Positions 15,001-30,000 of a DNA stretch of 64,000 nucleotides are shown piece by piece; positions within the stretch are counted from its first letter, which is position 1; every line of letters begins with the position of its first letter. Source of the stretch: Caprimulgus europaeus (Eukaryota; Chordata; Aves; Caprimulgiformes; Caprimulgidae); NCBI GenBank assembly GCA_907165065.1, contig OU015532.1:32845339-32909338 (forward strand). Direction: 5' to 3'. The position numbers were made by a program, and so were the translations under genes. The notes below the pieces were generated by a model that saw only the letters and a list, made by a program, of their open reading frames with translations, was not told the DNA's origin and did not search any database.

Positions 15001-18000
15001 TTCTCTCATTTAATTCACAAACAAATCACAGCGAAGGAATTCCAATGGCTATCCAATTATCTTGAGACAAGGCAGGCGTCTTTAACAGCAATAATCTCTT
15101 AGTTTCTTTACAAGACAAATGCAGCAGTAGGAAGAATAGCTCTTTATAAAGAGGAATACCTGTATTTTAATCTATGAACTGAAAAAGAACACCAGTTCAT
15201 TGAGGGAAATTGTGCATAGTATCTTGACACCTTCAGACTATTTTCATATCATTAGATAGTGCCAGTGCCTTCTCCACACATATTGTACGTGCAATGTTTC
15301 AAATAAATCATGGAAGATTACCTCTCTGCTTTTCAAGATTCAATTTAGCCATGATAAGAGCTGACTGGTGCAGGGGGAAAGCCATCTTTTCCCTCCCCAG
15401 TCAAATCTATTCCTTCAGGAAAAGTATTTCAATTCTCCTTAACTTATAAGCTAAAAAAGGTATAGTTTCTTCAGTCCAGCTGAAGAAACTATTCTCCAAT
15501 ACTATGCACTGTGAAACTCAGTTGCCAAAGTCCAAGGAGGTCCACCACAAGGGACAGAACTGTTAAGTCTAAAAATACTGAATAGCACCACTGAAACAAA
15601 ACATGTAAATCTCATCTAGTGGTCACAAAGGTAGGTGTAGGCATCCTATTTCAGAAACCATTTTGAAAATAATCAACACAGGATTTCAGACTTAATTCTT
15701 TATTTTGATCAAACAGTGTTTCCAAAAGCTCAAATTTTAACTGATGCTTAAATTGCTGTTCTTAGATTGCTTTAATGAGGCATGTACAGAAACACTACAA
15801 TTAAAAATCTTTAGGTTGAACTTGATAACATTGGATGCCATAATGCAGAAGTGAATACTAAGTGTCTTGATTTTGCCTGTCTCATACTGTTGCTTTTCCC
15901 ATATATTCAATAGGCTGATCTACAAGCAATGCTCCAATGCATTTTTGTAAAGAACAGAACAGAAGCTGGTCCTGAGCTTAACTGTAGCAGTTACTTTTGT
16001 TATATAACTACCTAAATCTTAATATTAACATATTAACATATTAACATCCTTTCTTAAAAGAGTACCTCCCTTCAACCACTGAACTCAACTGCACCTGACA
16101 ATGCACTTCAGCAAGAATACCAGACCAGGAGTACTTGAAATTTTGAGATCACCTGAAGGGGGGTATTTGCAGAGCTGGATCGTCAACAGTCACTTTAATA
16201 TTGTATCCAGGAAAGCTGGCTTTTAAGTGATCAATGGACAGGAATGTGTCATTAAAATCCAGAGTTGCAATCTGATTCGGCATTTTTGAATAATGGGCAC
16301 TACTTGGGTCTCCATATCCGAGAATGATGTCATGTAGCCAGTCAGGAACCACACAGTCTGTGTTCATCAAATTCCTGATAGTCTCCAGAACAGCCTGCAA
16401 ATTAGAAAAAGAGAGAAAAAAAAAAAAAAATGATTGTAGAGATTGACTTTTTACCAAGAAAATGTGACATACTGAAGACTATTCAGGTGTATTCCAAGAT
16501 GCTAGCATGTAACAGTCTTTAATTGATAAGTGTTTGGTTAGGTTGAGTCAATATATATATGCAACAAAACACCAGTGTCAAACCACATAATTCTTAAACT
16601 ATCCTGTTAGTAAAGAGGACTACAATTATCAGTAAATTTTTAATTCCAGAACATTAAGAGGAGGAAAAGAAAAAAATAAAAGGCATAGTTCAAAATGACC
16701 TATAAACAAAATATAAGTATCTGCCATGGCCCTAGCTTATCATCCTGGTTTTACAATGAGTGAACAATTCACAATTTATCAGTAGCTACACATATTTCTG
16801 CTTGAGGTCCTTCTCCAGGACTTTCATAAAGTCATGCTGTTTATACCAAAAATGAATTAAAACTTCTGCACAGTTATAGACCTGGCACACACTGGGTTTC
16901 TATGTACAATCTTCAGATTGCACCTTCCTTGCTTCTCAATGCTTTCTTTCCCCACTTAAATCCACTAAGCCAACAAGATACCTGATGACTCCACAGAGTC
17001 CCCAACATGTTTCCACATACATTTTCTAAAAAATTTCAGCTTTGTGGATACTGATTGAGCTATCAGTTTGTGGAAGCACTAAATGGTAAGCCTTATGTCA
17101 GGCTTTTTGAAGACTGCAGACACAGGGCATTTTAAAACAATTACTCTTTAGTGTAATCCACAACTATATGGCAAATGAATACCTCAGCCACCCTAAAACC
17201 TAGATCCAGTTCTTACTAGAAATCTATATTCAAGAACACCCTCATGCAGCTTATGGTTTCTCCTTCAACCCTATAAATTTCACCCATGCAGTCAACAAGT
17301 TTCCCTCCAAAAGCTTGCTCTCCATCCCCAAATTAATTTCTCTACTCAGCTGTTATGTCAGTATTTTCTCTACTTTCCCGCTCCCATGAAAACAGCAATG
17401 CTCCAGACTGTGGACTTGCACAGAGGGTATGCATTTTAACTAAGAAGCAGCTGAACTTCAGTCTTCCTGTTGAAGGGCTGCTTTAGTGGCAAGTCTTCAA
17501 CAACCACCTTACTCGAAACGTGGTATTAGGACATCATGCATCTGCTCTTCAGCAGAAGAAACACAGGATACAAAACCTGTGCTGATATCCACGGGCACAA
17601 AGAGATGGCAAGCATAGCGCATCCACAGTCCACACCAGGATGTAATTCACATCCTCCAAACGTTGATCTTGTAAAGAACAGTCAGCCAAAACAAAGTGTG
17701 GAATTTTATTCTGATAGTCTAAATTTACATATCCAGCTCTAAAAGAGAGAATTCTCTGCCTTTTTCCTGTTTGTGTTGTATTATTTCAGAAATCAAATAA
17801 TGTGGTCATCATTTCAGCTTAAACAACTGACCTCTATAAAGGTTCTGATTCTTCCCCTCTACTCAGCATGGGTGAGATCATCTCTGGAGTGCAGTGTCCA
17901 GTGCTGGCCTCCTCAGTACAAGAGACACAGATTTACTGGAACGAGTCCAGCAAAGGGCCACTAAAATGATTAAGGGATTGGAGAATCTGTTGTACAAGAG

Positions 18001-21000
18001 GCTGAGAGAGCTGGGATTGTTTAGCCTCAAGGAGAGAAGATGCAAGGGGTGGTAGGGAATTTTATCACTTTGTATTAAAAAAAAATTCTAACAGGAGGCA
18101 GTAAGGACAATGGAACCAGGCTCCTCTCAGTAGTGTCCTATGAAAGGACAAGAAGCAATGGACACAAATTGAGATACAGGAAATTCCACTTAAATACATG
18201 AAAAAGTTTTTACTGTATGGGTAATAGAACACTGGAACAGGTTGTCTAGACAGGTTATACAGTTTCCGTCACTGGAGACACCTCATTCCAACTGTACAAA
18301 GTCACAAGATCTTGAGCAACTTGCTCTAGTTGACTCTGCTTTAAGCAGAACCTGGACTAGATCACATCCAGAGGTCACTCCAACTTCAACCATTCTGTGA
18401 TTCAGCTCCTTCCAATCTCAACCATGCTGTAGATTCCGTGATAGCTCTGTAAAGTTATTAACTTAAAGACAACTTAGCACTATAAAATTTAAGACTGATA
18501 TTAAGTTATACACTCCATCTTTTCCTCATCTAAAAAGGTTGCTTGATTGTCTACCAGTAAAATGGCTCCTACTATTTCAAATTTAATTCTCATACCAAAG
18601 AAACACGTCATAGCAGGTCTGTCCTTGTACAGGAACCTCTGGATAGTCAAATTCCCAGCTGTGGGAAGAACTGAACCTGTATGAGATAACACAGCTAGCA
18701 TTATCAAATATCACTGTGACACAAAGTATACTCTCAGTTCAGCCTTATTTTATAATAAATGAGATGCTTCAAAGAATCTTACCTGATGCCTACAAAACAC
18801 TCCAGAAATGCCCTCTCCCTTTGGATCTCCAATACATGTAGTGTATTTCTTCTTGCTTTTGGTCTTACAAACATTTTAGTATGTGAGCTGTAGGACCAGA
18901 GAGGTCCTACATTTAGCTTCTGAAGCCTGAAGCTCCTGCAGTTACTTCAGAGGCCCAATATATACTGATTAACAAGTTCCTTATTAGCTAAGAATATTTA
19001 TATTTTTGTTGCAAATGTAGAACAAGCGTTTCTGGCTTAAATGTATATTAAGCATGGCATAATACATTTGTACTAAGAAAAGCACAAACAAATCAGAAAC
19101 CATGGCTTCTTCAGGTAGTATCTCTAAATCTAGAGGAAAGTTTAAGAATTATGTCCCTCAGCTAATGTGCTGTTTTCACATCACTAAAATTTTTATTCAG
19201 CTTTTCAAAAGTAACTTCTACACATGCAAAAATAGTAAGATTAGTTCTTGTAAGAACTAACACTGCTGACCAACTGTAGTGACACAGTGATGCCACCTCT
19301 AGTAAACACATCGTGTTTGCACTGCTGTCACATCTGCTTAATTTACTAAGACTGCACAAGTGTTCTCATCTTCTCTCCTACAAGCTAAGCTTACAACTTC
19401 AAGCTGCCTTCTATCTGCTCAACACACTATCAACACTAATCACCGTGATACCTTGTTTTCTTCTACCCAGCTCAGGTTAGAAAGGCTTACATGAGACATG
19501 GAATGCTTGCACCCAAACTGGTAGCAATGTGATAAATCTGGAAATATCTTAGTTTGTCTTGACAAAGGAGTGTATGAGACTGAAGTAAAAACCATCATAG
19601 AATGGTTTGCATTGTGATTTGCCTGCCTGTAAATTAGCTGCATGTACACAGTACAAATCTGAAAGCTACACTCACGTTAACAGCAATTCTGAGCAAACTT
19701 AGGTATTCATTGCAGCACTTTCCTTCTGACTACACAAAAGTGTGTATGCAAATAAAAACCATGTCTATAGTGCTGGCACACCAACAGGCTTTGGCAGAGA
19801 GCACTTGTGCTTATAATGTAAAATCAACCTGCCACAGACACACCACATGAACAATCAGTTCTGGGGTTTTTTTTAAATATAAAGTTATGAAGGACTCTCT
19901 GTGAAGTACTTCCAGTATACCAATCCATAGCTGGATGGCACCAGAACAATGTGTGCAGACCACAAGCTACTGCTTCTCAGAGGTATGTTTCCAGACACAG
20001 AAAATGAAAAGTCAAAGTCTTCCTGCCTTCATTTTTATCCATCTGCACAGAACTTGCTGCAGAATCCTTCAAAATTAAAATCACTTAAATTATGCACTGT
20101 ATGACTTTAAGACACCAAAAGGAAGGCAGTTTTTCATTCATGTTGCATTTTCATAATGAAAAACCCAAGGAACATTAAAGATTTAAATGTCTAAATGAAA
20201 AGCAAAGAAGCTGAGCATGCATATAAAATATTTTCAGGTATACAAAATTATGCACCCTCACAGTAAAAAAGGCCAACAGTATCTTGTGCTGCATTAGAAA
20301 GTTGCCAGAGGTCAAGGGAGGTGCTCCTTCCTCTTCTCAGCACTGCTTAGGCTAAATCATAGAATACTTTGGGTTGGAAGAGGCCTTTAAAGGGACATCT
20401 TCCACCAGATCCTGTTGCTCAGAGATCCATGCAACCTGACCTTGAACGTTTCCAGGGATGGGGCTTCTACCACCTCTCCAGGCAACCTGTTCCAATGTTT
20501 CACCACCCTCATTGTAAAAAAATTTCCTCCTTATATCTAGTCTAAATCTATCCTCTTTCAGTTTAAAGCTGTTACCCCTTCTCCTGTTGCTACAGGCCCT
20601 ACTAAAAAGTCTGTCCTCGACTTTCTTGCAAATCACCTTTGAGTACTGAAAGGCCACAATAAGGTCTCGCCAGGGCCTTCTCTTCTCCAGGCTGAACAAA
20701 CATAGGAGTTTGTTCTCCTTTCTTCATAGGAGAGGTGCTCCAGCCCTCCAAACATTTTTGTGGCCCTCCTCTGGTCCCACTCCAACAGTTCCATGTCTTC
20801 CCTGTGCTGAGGACTTCAGAGCTGGACACAGTATTCCAGGTGGAGTCTTACCAGAGCAGATCAGAGGGGTAGAATCACCTCCCTTGACCTGCTGGCCACG
20901 CTTCTTCCGATGCAGCCCAGGATATGGTTGGCCTTCTGGCCTGCAAGTGCCCATAGTTGGCTCATATCCAGTCTTTCATCCACTGGTACCCACAAGTCCT

Positions 21001-24000
21001 TCTCCGCAGGGCTGCTTTCAATCCCTTCATCCCCCAGCCTGTATTGATACCAGAGGCTGCCCTGACCAGGTGCAGGATGTTGTACTTGGCCTTGTTGAAC
21101 ATCATGAGGTTCACATGGGCCCACTTTTCAAGCTTGTCCACAATCCTCTGAATGGCATCCCATCCCTGAATCTGTTCAGTTCTGGGCTTCTCAGTAAAAA
21201 ATAGATATGGAGTTACTGGAGTGAGTCCAGTGCAGGGCCACAAGGATGATTAAGAGACTGAAGCATCCTTTACATGAGGAAAGGCTGAGAGAGCCGAGAG
21301 TGTTCGTTCCGGAAAAGAGATGGTCCAGGGGCTATTGTATCAGTGTGATAAACACCTGATAGGAGGAAATAAAGATATGGGAGCCAGACTCTTCTCAGTA
21401 GTGCCCAGAGACAGGAAAGGAGACAGGGCACAAACTGAAACATATTAAGTTCCATCTGAACACAAGAAAATACTTTTTTTACTGTGAGGACAATTCAGCA
21501 TTACAAGACAGTTGCCCAAATAACTTCTGTATTCTTAATTCTTGGAGATATTCAAAGCCCAACTAGACATGTCCCTGGAGAATCTGCTGCAGGTGACCCT
21601 GCTTGAGCAGGGAGCTTGGATTAGATAATCTCGAGTTGCCTTGCAATCTAAATGATTCTATGATTCTTTAATTATGGCACCTGATCAAAAAAATTTACTA
21701 TGGGCAACACGGAACCACTTGGTCAAGGTTAAATTTATGTCAATTCGTAATTCTAGAAACTCATATATACATTTCAACTTTTCTGAAAAACCTTCCTCTT
21801 TTTGCTTTAACAAAGGGTAAGGAAAGCTAAGTTATTGATAAGCTTCCTGAAAAACATTTGCTGAATTTATATGCAAAACTGAATTGAAATTGTGTGCATA
21901 ATTTCAATCTTACTTATAGGCAATACACTGTACTGTAATGTGTCAGCAACAGGTTTACTTTGAACTCTGACGAAATTCCCTGAAGACTCTCTTGACAATA
22001 CCCAAGGAAGTAAAATGCCAAAGATCAATGCTGTGCAATGTACTCCCTTGACCTAAAAGGCCAAATAAAACCTAATCTGTAGGCTACCTGTTAAAAGACT
22101 GAATTTCTAAATATACTCAAGTGAAGTAGGAATGGTCTGATTTTCAGTTACTTCAACACTTAGCTGTAGGGGCAAGTTATCATCAGCTGACAGGCTCTAA
22201 CCTCCTGAAGTGATCCAATGCCACCTAAAGAGCCTGTCCACATGCATCTAAAACAAACACATCTCAGTACAGCTGGCATATTCAGACAGTCAGTGAGCAG
22301 TACCTTACCTTGAAGTTGTTTTCTTTTGGTTTTCTTCTCATTATTATATTAAATGTCTCATAAACATCTTCTGCTCCATTTTGGATTGTATTGGTCATAT
22401 CTTGTTGATACTGGTTTGGGTCCAGAAACACTCTGTATGTTCTGCAATCCCCTTTAAGTCTTGGCTTGGGTTCAGGTCCTGCCCGTAATGAAACGGTAAA
22501 ATTAGAATTTGAAGTAGTGCTAAAAGCATATTATCATTTAAATAGTGATCCACAATTATTTCTGAAATTAAATTTAGACAAATTCATATGATGAAACTCA
22601 TTTCTGCATGGCATTACAAACATTCTTATTTCATGTTTTCATCCCATTTCTAATAGAGTTTTGAATACAAGCTATTTTAATCAAAAAAACAAGATGTACT
22701 GGATTTATTTAATTAATCTAATTACATCAGATCTACTAGAGGAAATTAGTTAACCTTTCTCAGGACTGCTTATGGAATTGGTTTGTTTTTTCAAGTAGGT
22801 AATGAATTCAATAAGCATTGCTTATAAAGAGAAGCAAGTCAACTATTAGGCTGTTAATAAAAAAAAGGCAGGGGGGAGGGGGTGAAAAATAAATCAATAA
22901 ATCATTTAAACAAGCTTTGGTATATCATACCCTCTTCAATAACACGTCCTTTCTCATCCAACATGCCCTGGATTTCACAGCCTCTGACATACACCAGGCC
23001 AGTTTGCTCAACAAAAGGTCGCCGTCGGTCAAACCTGGTGCCATAAGGTTGTGTGGGACGAACCGTAATCAAAAAGCAGACATCATGTTTACGCAGACCT
23101 GAGTCCGAAAAGGAACATTCAGTGATTTGATTGAATTCCATTTTCCTTTTCCAATCCTTAATATATACACAACGGAATACACAAAAATTTATTTTCAATA
23201 AAATCCTACCTTATTTAGAGAATAATGCGTTCTGTTGCAAAATATGCCTTTAACTTAGAGGTTATAGAACCATAGGATATTGTCATCTTTTCCACTGTTC
23301 TTGCACACTGATATCTGATAGGGCTTCAGATACCAAAAGGACAAACTGACTGCTTTTCTCATTACAACAAACTTACTTATTTTGTTTATTCTTCTCCCAA
23401 TAATGTTACTTAAGTTAATATAACCTAAATATTTTCAGTCTTACTCAGAAGTAGTGTGTTGTTAATCTCTTATTCTAATTACTTTCTTCTGGACTATTTT
23501 TTTTTTAAACAATTGAAATACAGTGCCTAGAACCCAGCACACAATCCTAAACAAAGTTACTTGAGCTATCAACTTAATAGGGTAAAGGGTCACTTAACCA
23601 AGTTACTTATTTTCCATGCTACATTCCATGCTACATTGAGTTTATAAATCTCAATGTGACTTGGTTGAGTGTTTTTCTTTTTCCCCTCAATAGTAACATA
23701 TTGTTGTGGAGTCACATTTGCTTTTGAGCAACGATGACCTTGAGCTCTTTTCATTCTGCAGTTACTGCCTAACAAGTTATTCCCCCAACATGCATTTGTG
23801 CAGTGACTTGTTCCTGTATAAGTTTAGTATCTTAATATTCATCCCTGTTAAACTACACCCTACTTTTAAAATGCAATTTCTCCAATTCACTAATGTAATT
23901 TTGAACACTAATCCTTTTCTCCAGTACACCTACAGATTCCCACAGATCTGAGACAAAATTTAGTAAACACATGGTGTATTTTACATACGCGACAAACCAT

Positions 24001-27000
24001 TTCTCGTTACTCACCAGATATCATGCAACCTAAAGCATTTTCATCAAGACCCTGTTACATCAGGCAATGATTCATCAGTACTTCACCTCAATTTTGATTA
24101 AGGTAAAGCATTATTGCTTTTGAAATCATAGAGGTTGTTCCAGTATTTAAAAGCTATGTGCACCACTATAGCTACCTTCAGGACAGTGAAGTCCACTGCC
24201 ATCCTCCCAGCTTTGCTACTTTAATAGAAATCTACACTCCCAAACTTCTATCTGCTTAATTATCACACAATCCAGCTTTAGCATTTGTGCTACGTGACCT
24301 GTAATCACACTATGCAGCTCCAGCACTTTTAACAGGTTTCTCTAACAAAAGAGAAGGGAGTGACATTTACTGATAATCCAAGTACAAGTACATGCTTCTA
24401 TGCCACTTGCCAACACGGTCAACTAAAGTTCAATTCCCCAAGCAAAAGAACTGTCGCCTGTGGATACTTGTGAGAAACAGTATTTGGCACAGTCAGCATT
24501 TCCTAACAGCACTCAAATACACTGAAAATTACTAAAATGTACTGGTTTGGATGAAATAAAAATCTGCCCTCTCCACGTGTATATGAGATGGATATCACAC
24601 TCCCTACGACTTTTCCAGTATGACATAATTAGCATGCATATTAATCTAAAATGCTAAGTTACTTTTCACATTCCCTGTAAAGGGCAGAATTTTAGTTACA
24701 AACTGAATTAGATCAGTCTGAAATAGTAAACATTCTGTTCTCAATGGACGTGTAAACACTTAATTAATTTCAGTCTTCACTTTAAGAAAGTATAAAATTC
24801 TCAGACATGGAATTTGAGTAACTGACTTTTAAACAGTGTATTAAGATTAGCAAATCTGTATCTCAGATTAAAAAACACCTTTCTTACACATAACATCACA
24901 TCAAAACGTATTTTGATGAGCACCTATTTTGAGCACCTTATTTCAAATAATATAAGTACCTTCCCATTCATCTTTGATGCTATCTCGGACATTCAAATTA
25001 ATTGTCACATCTGCTCGTACTCGCATGGGCCAGTTTTCACCAATATTGGGCTTTGCCACCTCCACCACTGTGAAAGAGACAATGGGTTGTGCCATCCTGG
25101 CCCATCCACCAAAGACCACACCTCCATATTCTGATAACCTACAAAAAACAACAAAAAACCCCAAACAACAAAGTTTTGTTAGTCATTATCTGATAACAAA
25201 TTCAGTACTTTTTTAAACTAAGAAACAATTCACCTCACAGTCAGCTCTAAGGCAAAAGCAGAATTTTAATTTTACATGCTACTGAAGTAGATTCACATAA
25301 TCCTGCAATTTTAGAACTGAAGCATAACATAAACTGATTTATTCTTATATTTCAAGAAACAAAGGCAACTTATGTTGGCATTATGAAAAAAAAGAAAACA
25401 CTAGGAGAAGAAAAAGGGAAGGTAACAAAAAGCAACTATTGAGTCTAAGAGATATCACACCAAATGATCCTTTAAAATCTAAAGAGGATCAAATGTGGCA
25501 GATGGCAAGTTAAAGAATACTCAATAACACATCTCATAAATCTGAAGAGTTGGGGGTAAAGTTCCCAGATTTTGTAATGTCAGTCAAGGCTTAGTACTTT
25601 GGGAAAACTCATCTGTCTTAACAGAATAAAGGTTGGTTTTTAGCATCCAATGTACTGTCTTAACACATCAACAGTGCTATGTATCAACACACCCTTACAA
25701 AACCATCCCACAGGATGCAGCACATCATGGAAGAAGTTAGTATAAAACATGGTATCTATGTAATAACTGAAAATACATTTGTTACTATGTATTTAGTATA
25801 TACACAATATCAGTTATTCATTCTCAAATGCACTTTGATGACAATTGAAGCTGAACAGACTGGTTTACATCAGTTATTAAATTTTACCATGGTTTCATCC
25901 TACTGACACTATCTTCAATGTCCTGTCTGATCTCATAGGTAGACTCTAAGCGGAAGAGATTGAAGTTCCTCAGCAGGTAGTCATGAAGAGTCAGAAACTG
26001 TAGATTCAATTTGGGAAGTGCAAGGCAGCCTAAGGGTGGAAGGGAAGATGCATGTGATCGATAAACAAAAAGATTAATATATTGGTTCTACAGATTCATA
26101 AATACATATACACATTACTCTGTAACTGCCATAGGTGTTATCCTGGGAGAGACTAAGAAATAATCCTTTTATAAACATACATCACTAAAAAGTACACATT
26201 TTTCTCCCTTCTTCCCCCAAATTTTGAAGTTCTCTCTAATTGAGCCTGCACAAGATTAAAGGAATTTTCATCCTTCTGGCAGTAATACAGTGAACTGTTT
26301 AAAGACTGAATCCTTCCCTGTATTCAGACTTCAACAGAACTGATTTTATAAAAATCAAATGCAGGGCAAAGTAATGGTACTTTGTTAATTCAAGAATTAA
26401 GCCATCCTTAAATAAAGATAAAGAAGGCTCATTGACTAATAAAAAAGTTATCCAACAATTCCTCAATCCTTTAAGTTTATTAGAAGTTACAAAAAGTATT
26501 AATATAGAAAAAAGTTTTAAGCCAAGATATCAAATTTTAATACACAACTTTCTTAGAAGTTTCTGTTACTGATTATAGATTTTTATTTTTTTTTTAAATG
26601 AGAATTAAAAACTTCAGAAGATTAGATCTAATTGAACAAGGAGTACTAAAACTCCTAGACAGGTCCTAGAGCTTGCATAGCTTTAGGGCAGTCTTAAACA
26701 CAAATTTTCCATAACAAAAATTCTTATATGTTACTCATTTAACATTACTGGACTAATATTCCACTTTAACACCTATGCTTAAGACCTGTGAAAGCATCAG
26801 GCTTTTGTAACTTGTAATATTATTCTTGAGATCTTTCACTGATATATGTACTACATATTGGCTTTCACATGCACTGAGATACAATGGCAGTGAAGAAAGG
26901 TGACAAAACACAGTAATTTCTATTCTGGAAACCCTCATGGTGATAAAATACTTTAACACATTTCCCAGCACCAAGTAACAAACCCTGTCCTGTAAAGACA

Positions 27001-30000
27001 GTTATACGCACAAAGGGCAGGGCCTGAAGCAACACCACGTAAAGGCTGCACAGCACTTGCCACACAGATATTCCTCTTCTCTCATTCTTTGAAAGAAAAT
27101 AGAAACAATACTCCTATCTTTCTTGGACTATATTACTCTCATTTAAGTTTTAGACCAAAAGAATGTAGCTACTTTTAAGAACACAAAAAAACCCCAAGAC
27201 AACAAAAACAAAACTGTCTTGTTTGAAATCAGGGCTGGAGAATACAGGGAGATTAAAAAGAGAAAGTGTAAACTGAAATTAAGAGAAGCAAAATAGAAAA
27301 AATACTTCTGACAGTCTGATGGGAACAGAAATGCTTCGCAACAGTGTTATCAACACAGGATAATAATAGCAAAAGAGCTCACCACAGAAAGAGGAAATGT
27401 TTCCACTAGCAATCAGTGTTACTTGCCAAAATTACATTTCACCATTAACAAAATTTCTTTAATGCATTATTAAAAATTCACAAAACAGCACATAAACACG
27501 TGTAATGAACTGCTTTCTCTCCCCACCACATATATATATGATTAATATATGTGGCTAATAAAACACAAAATACACATACCATGCATGCACAATATAAGCC
27601 CTGCACAGTCAGCCTTCCAATACAGTCTGAATGACACTAAAGCTACCTTACCTTAACTTGTATTTAAGAACCCAAATGTTCCAGAGCATTAGAAGAACCT
27701 ATGTGTTGTTCACTGGAATAAAATTTTTAAAAATCTTGGTTTATATATCAATTTCCTAGAAATTACAGCAATCATCCTGGTTTGGGTTTTTGTGCTTTGT
27801 TTTTTTGTGGGTTTTTTTGTCTGTTTTTTATTGTTTTGTTGTTTGTTTTGGGTTTTTTTTAAAGGATAAACTCCCATCATGAGACCTATTATTCAGAAGA
27901 ATCTGAATCAGCTTTCAACTACTTGCATCATATTAAACCTAAGTACTTTAGCTCTTCTTGGGCAGATCTCTAGATGGCATTTGCATCATACCTGTTTGGA
28001 AAAAGATCATCTTTTGCCTATAACCCTGCTTTATCTAAAGTGGTCAAATTTCAAAAATATTTTTCTTCTCATTAATACTTATTCACTGAGAATTTATCAA
28101 AAAAACCTAACTTATATTAAGCAGCTGAACTTAAGGCTTATACCTACACAAAAAAAAAAACAAACCTGTGAATCAAAACTGTATGGAGGAGGGTACAGAA
28201 TATTCATTGCTCAAAAAAGAAATATACTTGATACTAGTCTTTGAAGATATATGTTGTTATTTGGAATTTCCATGTTCCAATTAAAAAATTCACATTCCTA
28301 ATGAAAATTCTCATGGACCCACATTAAAATTTCCTGCACGAGATTTTAAGAAACACAACAGGTTTTTTTAAAGTAGCTAGACAAAAATACATGTGCTGTT
28401 TACTGCAAAGCTTAAAATGAGGTAATTCCTTGTTTGCAATACCTGCAGTTTGCTTCTTTGATCATGAGCATATCAAGCAAGAACACTAGGTTCTAAATTT
28501 AGATTGCATATACTACCTTTCAGTGACTATGTGTGCACTTCTACCCTGAAATCAGAGTAAGACAATCAGTGTTAATGTCCTGCCATTTTTTTTCTCCTTT
28601 TTTTTCTCCTTTTTAAAAAGGCCTTCTTGAACACACTTAAGAGCAACACACAGACAACAGCTTTTTTGCTGCATGTTTACAACCTGTTTCCCCTTACAGT
28701 AACTACCTGTGCTACAGGTGGTAGTATAGCACATCTGTTACCCAGATTAGAGGCAAATAAATGTCTTTGTGTAAACATAGGCCCTTGGATTTATCTTTAA
28801 ATCCACTACAAATTTGCTAACAATTTAACCTCAGAGTTCCCGATTCACAACTCAAAAGAAGCTGACCTTACTCCAAGATACCGGAAGATACCAAAGTACT
28901 GTATATAAGTTCCAAAGACAGAATGAACACAGACAGCAGAACTGCTTTTTTGCAGCATTTGCTGTCCTGTTCAGTATTTATTGAATCATACCTTCTCCAG
29001 AATAATATTCAGTTGGTACAATATTTTCATCCCAAATAATCTTCTCTGTGGGGTAAAGAGGCATCTGGTTGAGTTGCTGAATTTGAGAGATTCGTCGCTC
29101 ATGACGGGAAACCTAAAGAAAGAACCCATTTTAAACTTCCATAAGTCCAAAAGGGACAATAAAGCTATTTTTGAAACATACACATTAATCCATAAGACTG
29201 CTGGCGGCCACTTGCCGCTTTCTCTCTTTAGTAAGTTTTGGGTTTGTTTTAATTTGCTTTTTTTTAATTAAATATAACTAAATGCACACAATGACATCAA
29301 AAGATCAACAAACACTATAGTCCTACTACTCATCATAGCACTAGAGTCAAACAATCATTTGCCTACTCAGCTGACACAACAGAATGTGTCAACAAAATGG
29401 CACAACAGAACTGAAAATATTCAGTCAAGGATTAGCAGGAGAATCAACTTCAAAAAATATTTATTCTGTTTTCTTTTAAACATATGCTCAATACCTAACT
29501 AATACTGCTCATTCAGCAACAGCTAGTCTTCAATTCCCTCTATGGAAGAAAAAAATTCCATCCAATATGTCGTCTGAACAAATCTCTCTCTACAGTATCC
29601 ATAAGCATCATATCACTACCATCTAAGCCTTAAGAAATTACAGGAACATTTTAAAAAACAAACAAACAAAAAAATCACAACCACAAAACAAGCCTATGAA
29701 AGACATAAAGCAGCTATGCCATGCCATTCTAATATCAGATTAGAAGCCTACTGTAATATTGTTATATGTTGAATATTAAAAAAAAAATAATAATTATGGG
29801 CATCAAATATTATTTCAAATAAGTTCGAGGAACCAGATACTGAACATCTAGATCTACTTTAGTAGATGTTTTTAAAGGGTAAAAACAGGTTACTACAAAA
29901 AGAGCAACAACCTTTCCAGAAGAACTCAAAACTGTTGCTAAGACTCTGCTTATTGAACTTTACAGTTACACCAAATACACACATAACAGTTTTCTCAGGG

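Noticed and set aside
20710-21204. 164-codon plus-strand frame in AQR intron 19
   Set aside because: It is antisense to a CR1 fragment.
22868-22883. G-rich run as a possible G-quadruplex
   Set aside because: Only two long G runs with minor extras; it lacks four separated G tracts.
27879-28244. 121-codon plus-strand frame in AQR intron 15
   Set aside because: AT-rich, Leu/Lys/Ile-dominated chance frame without homology, antisense to AQR.
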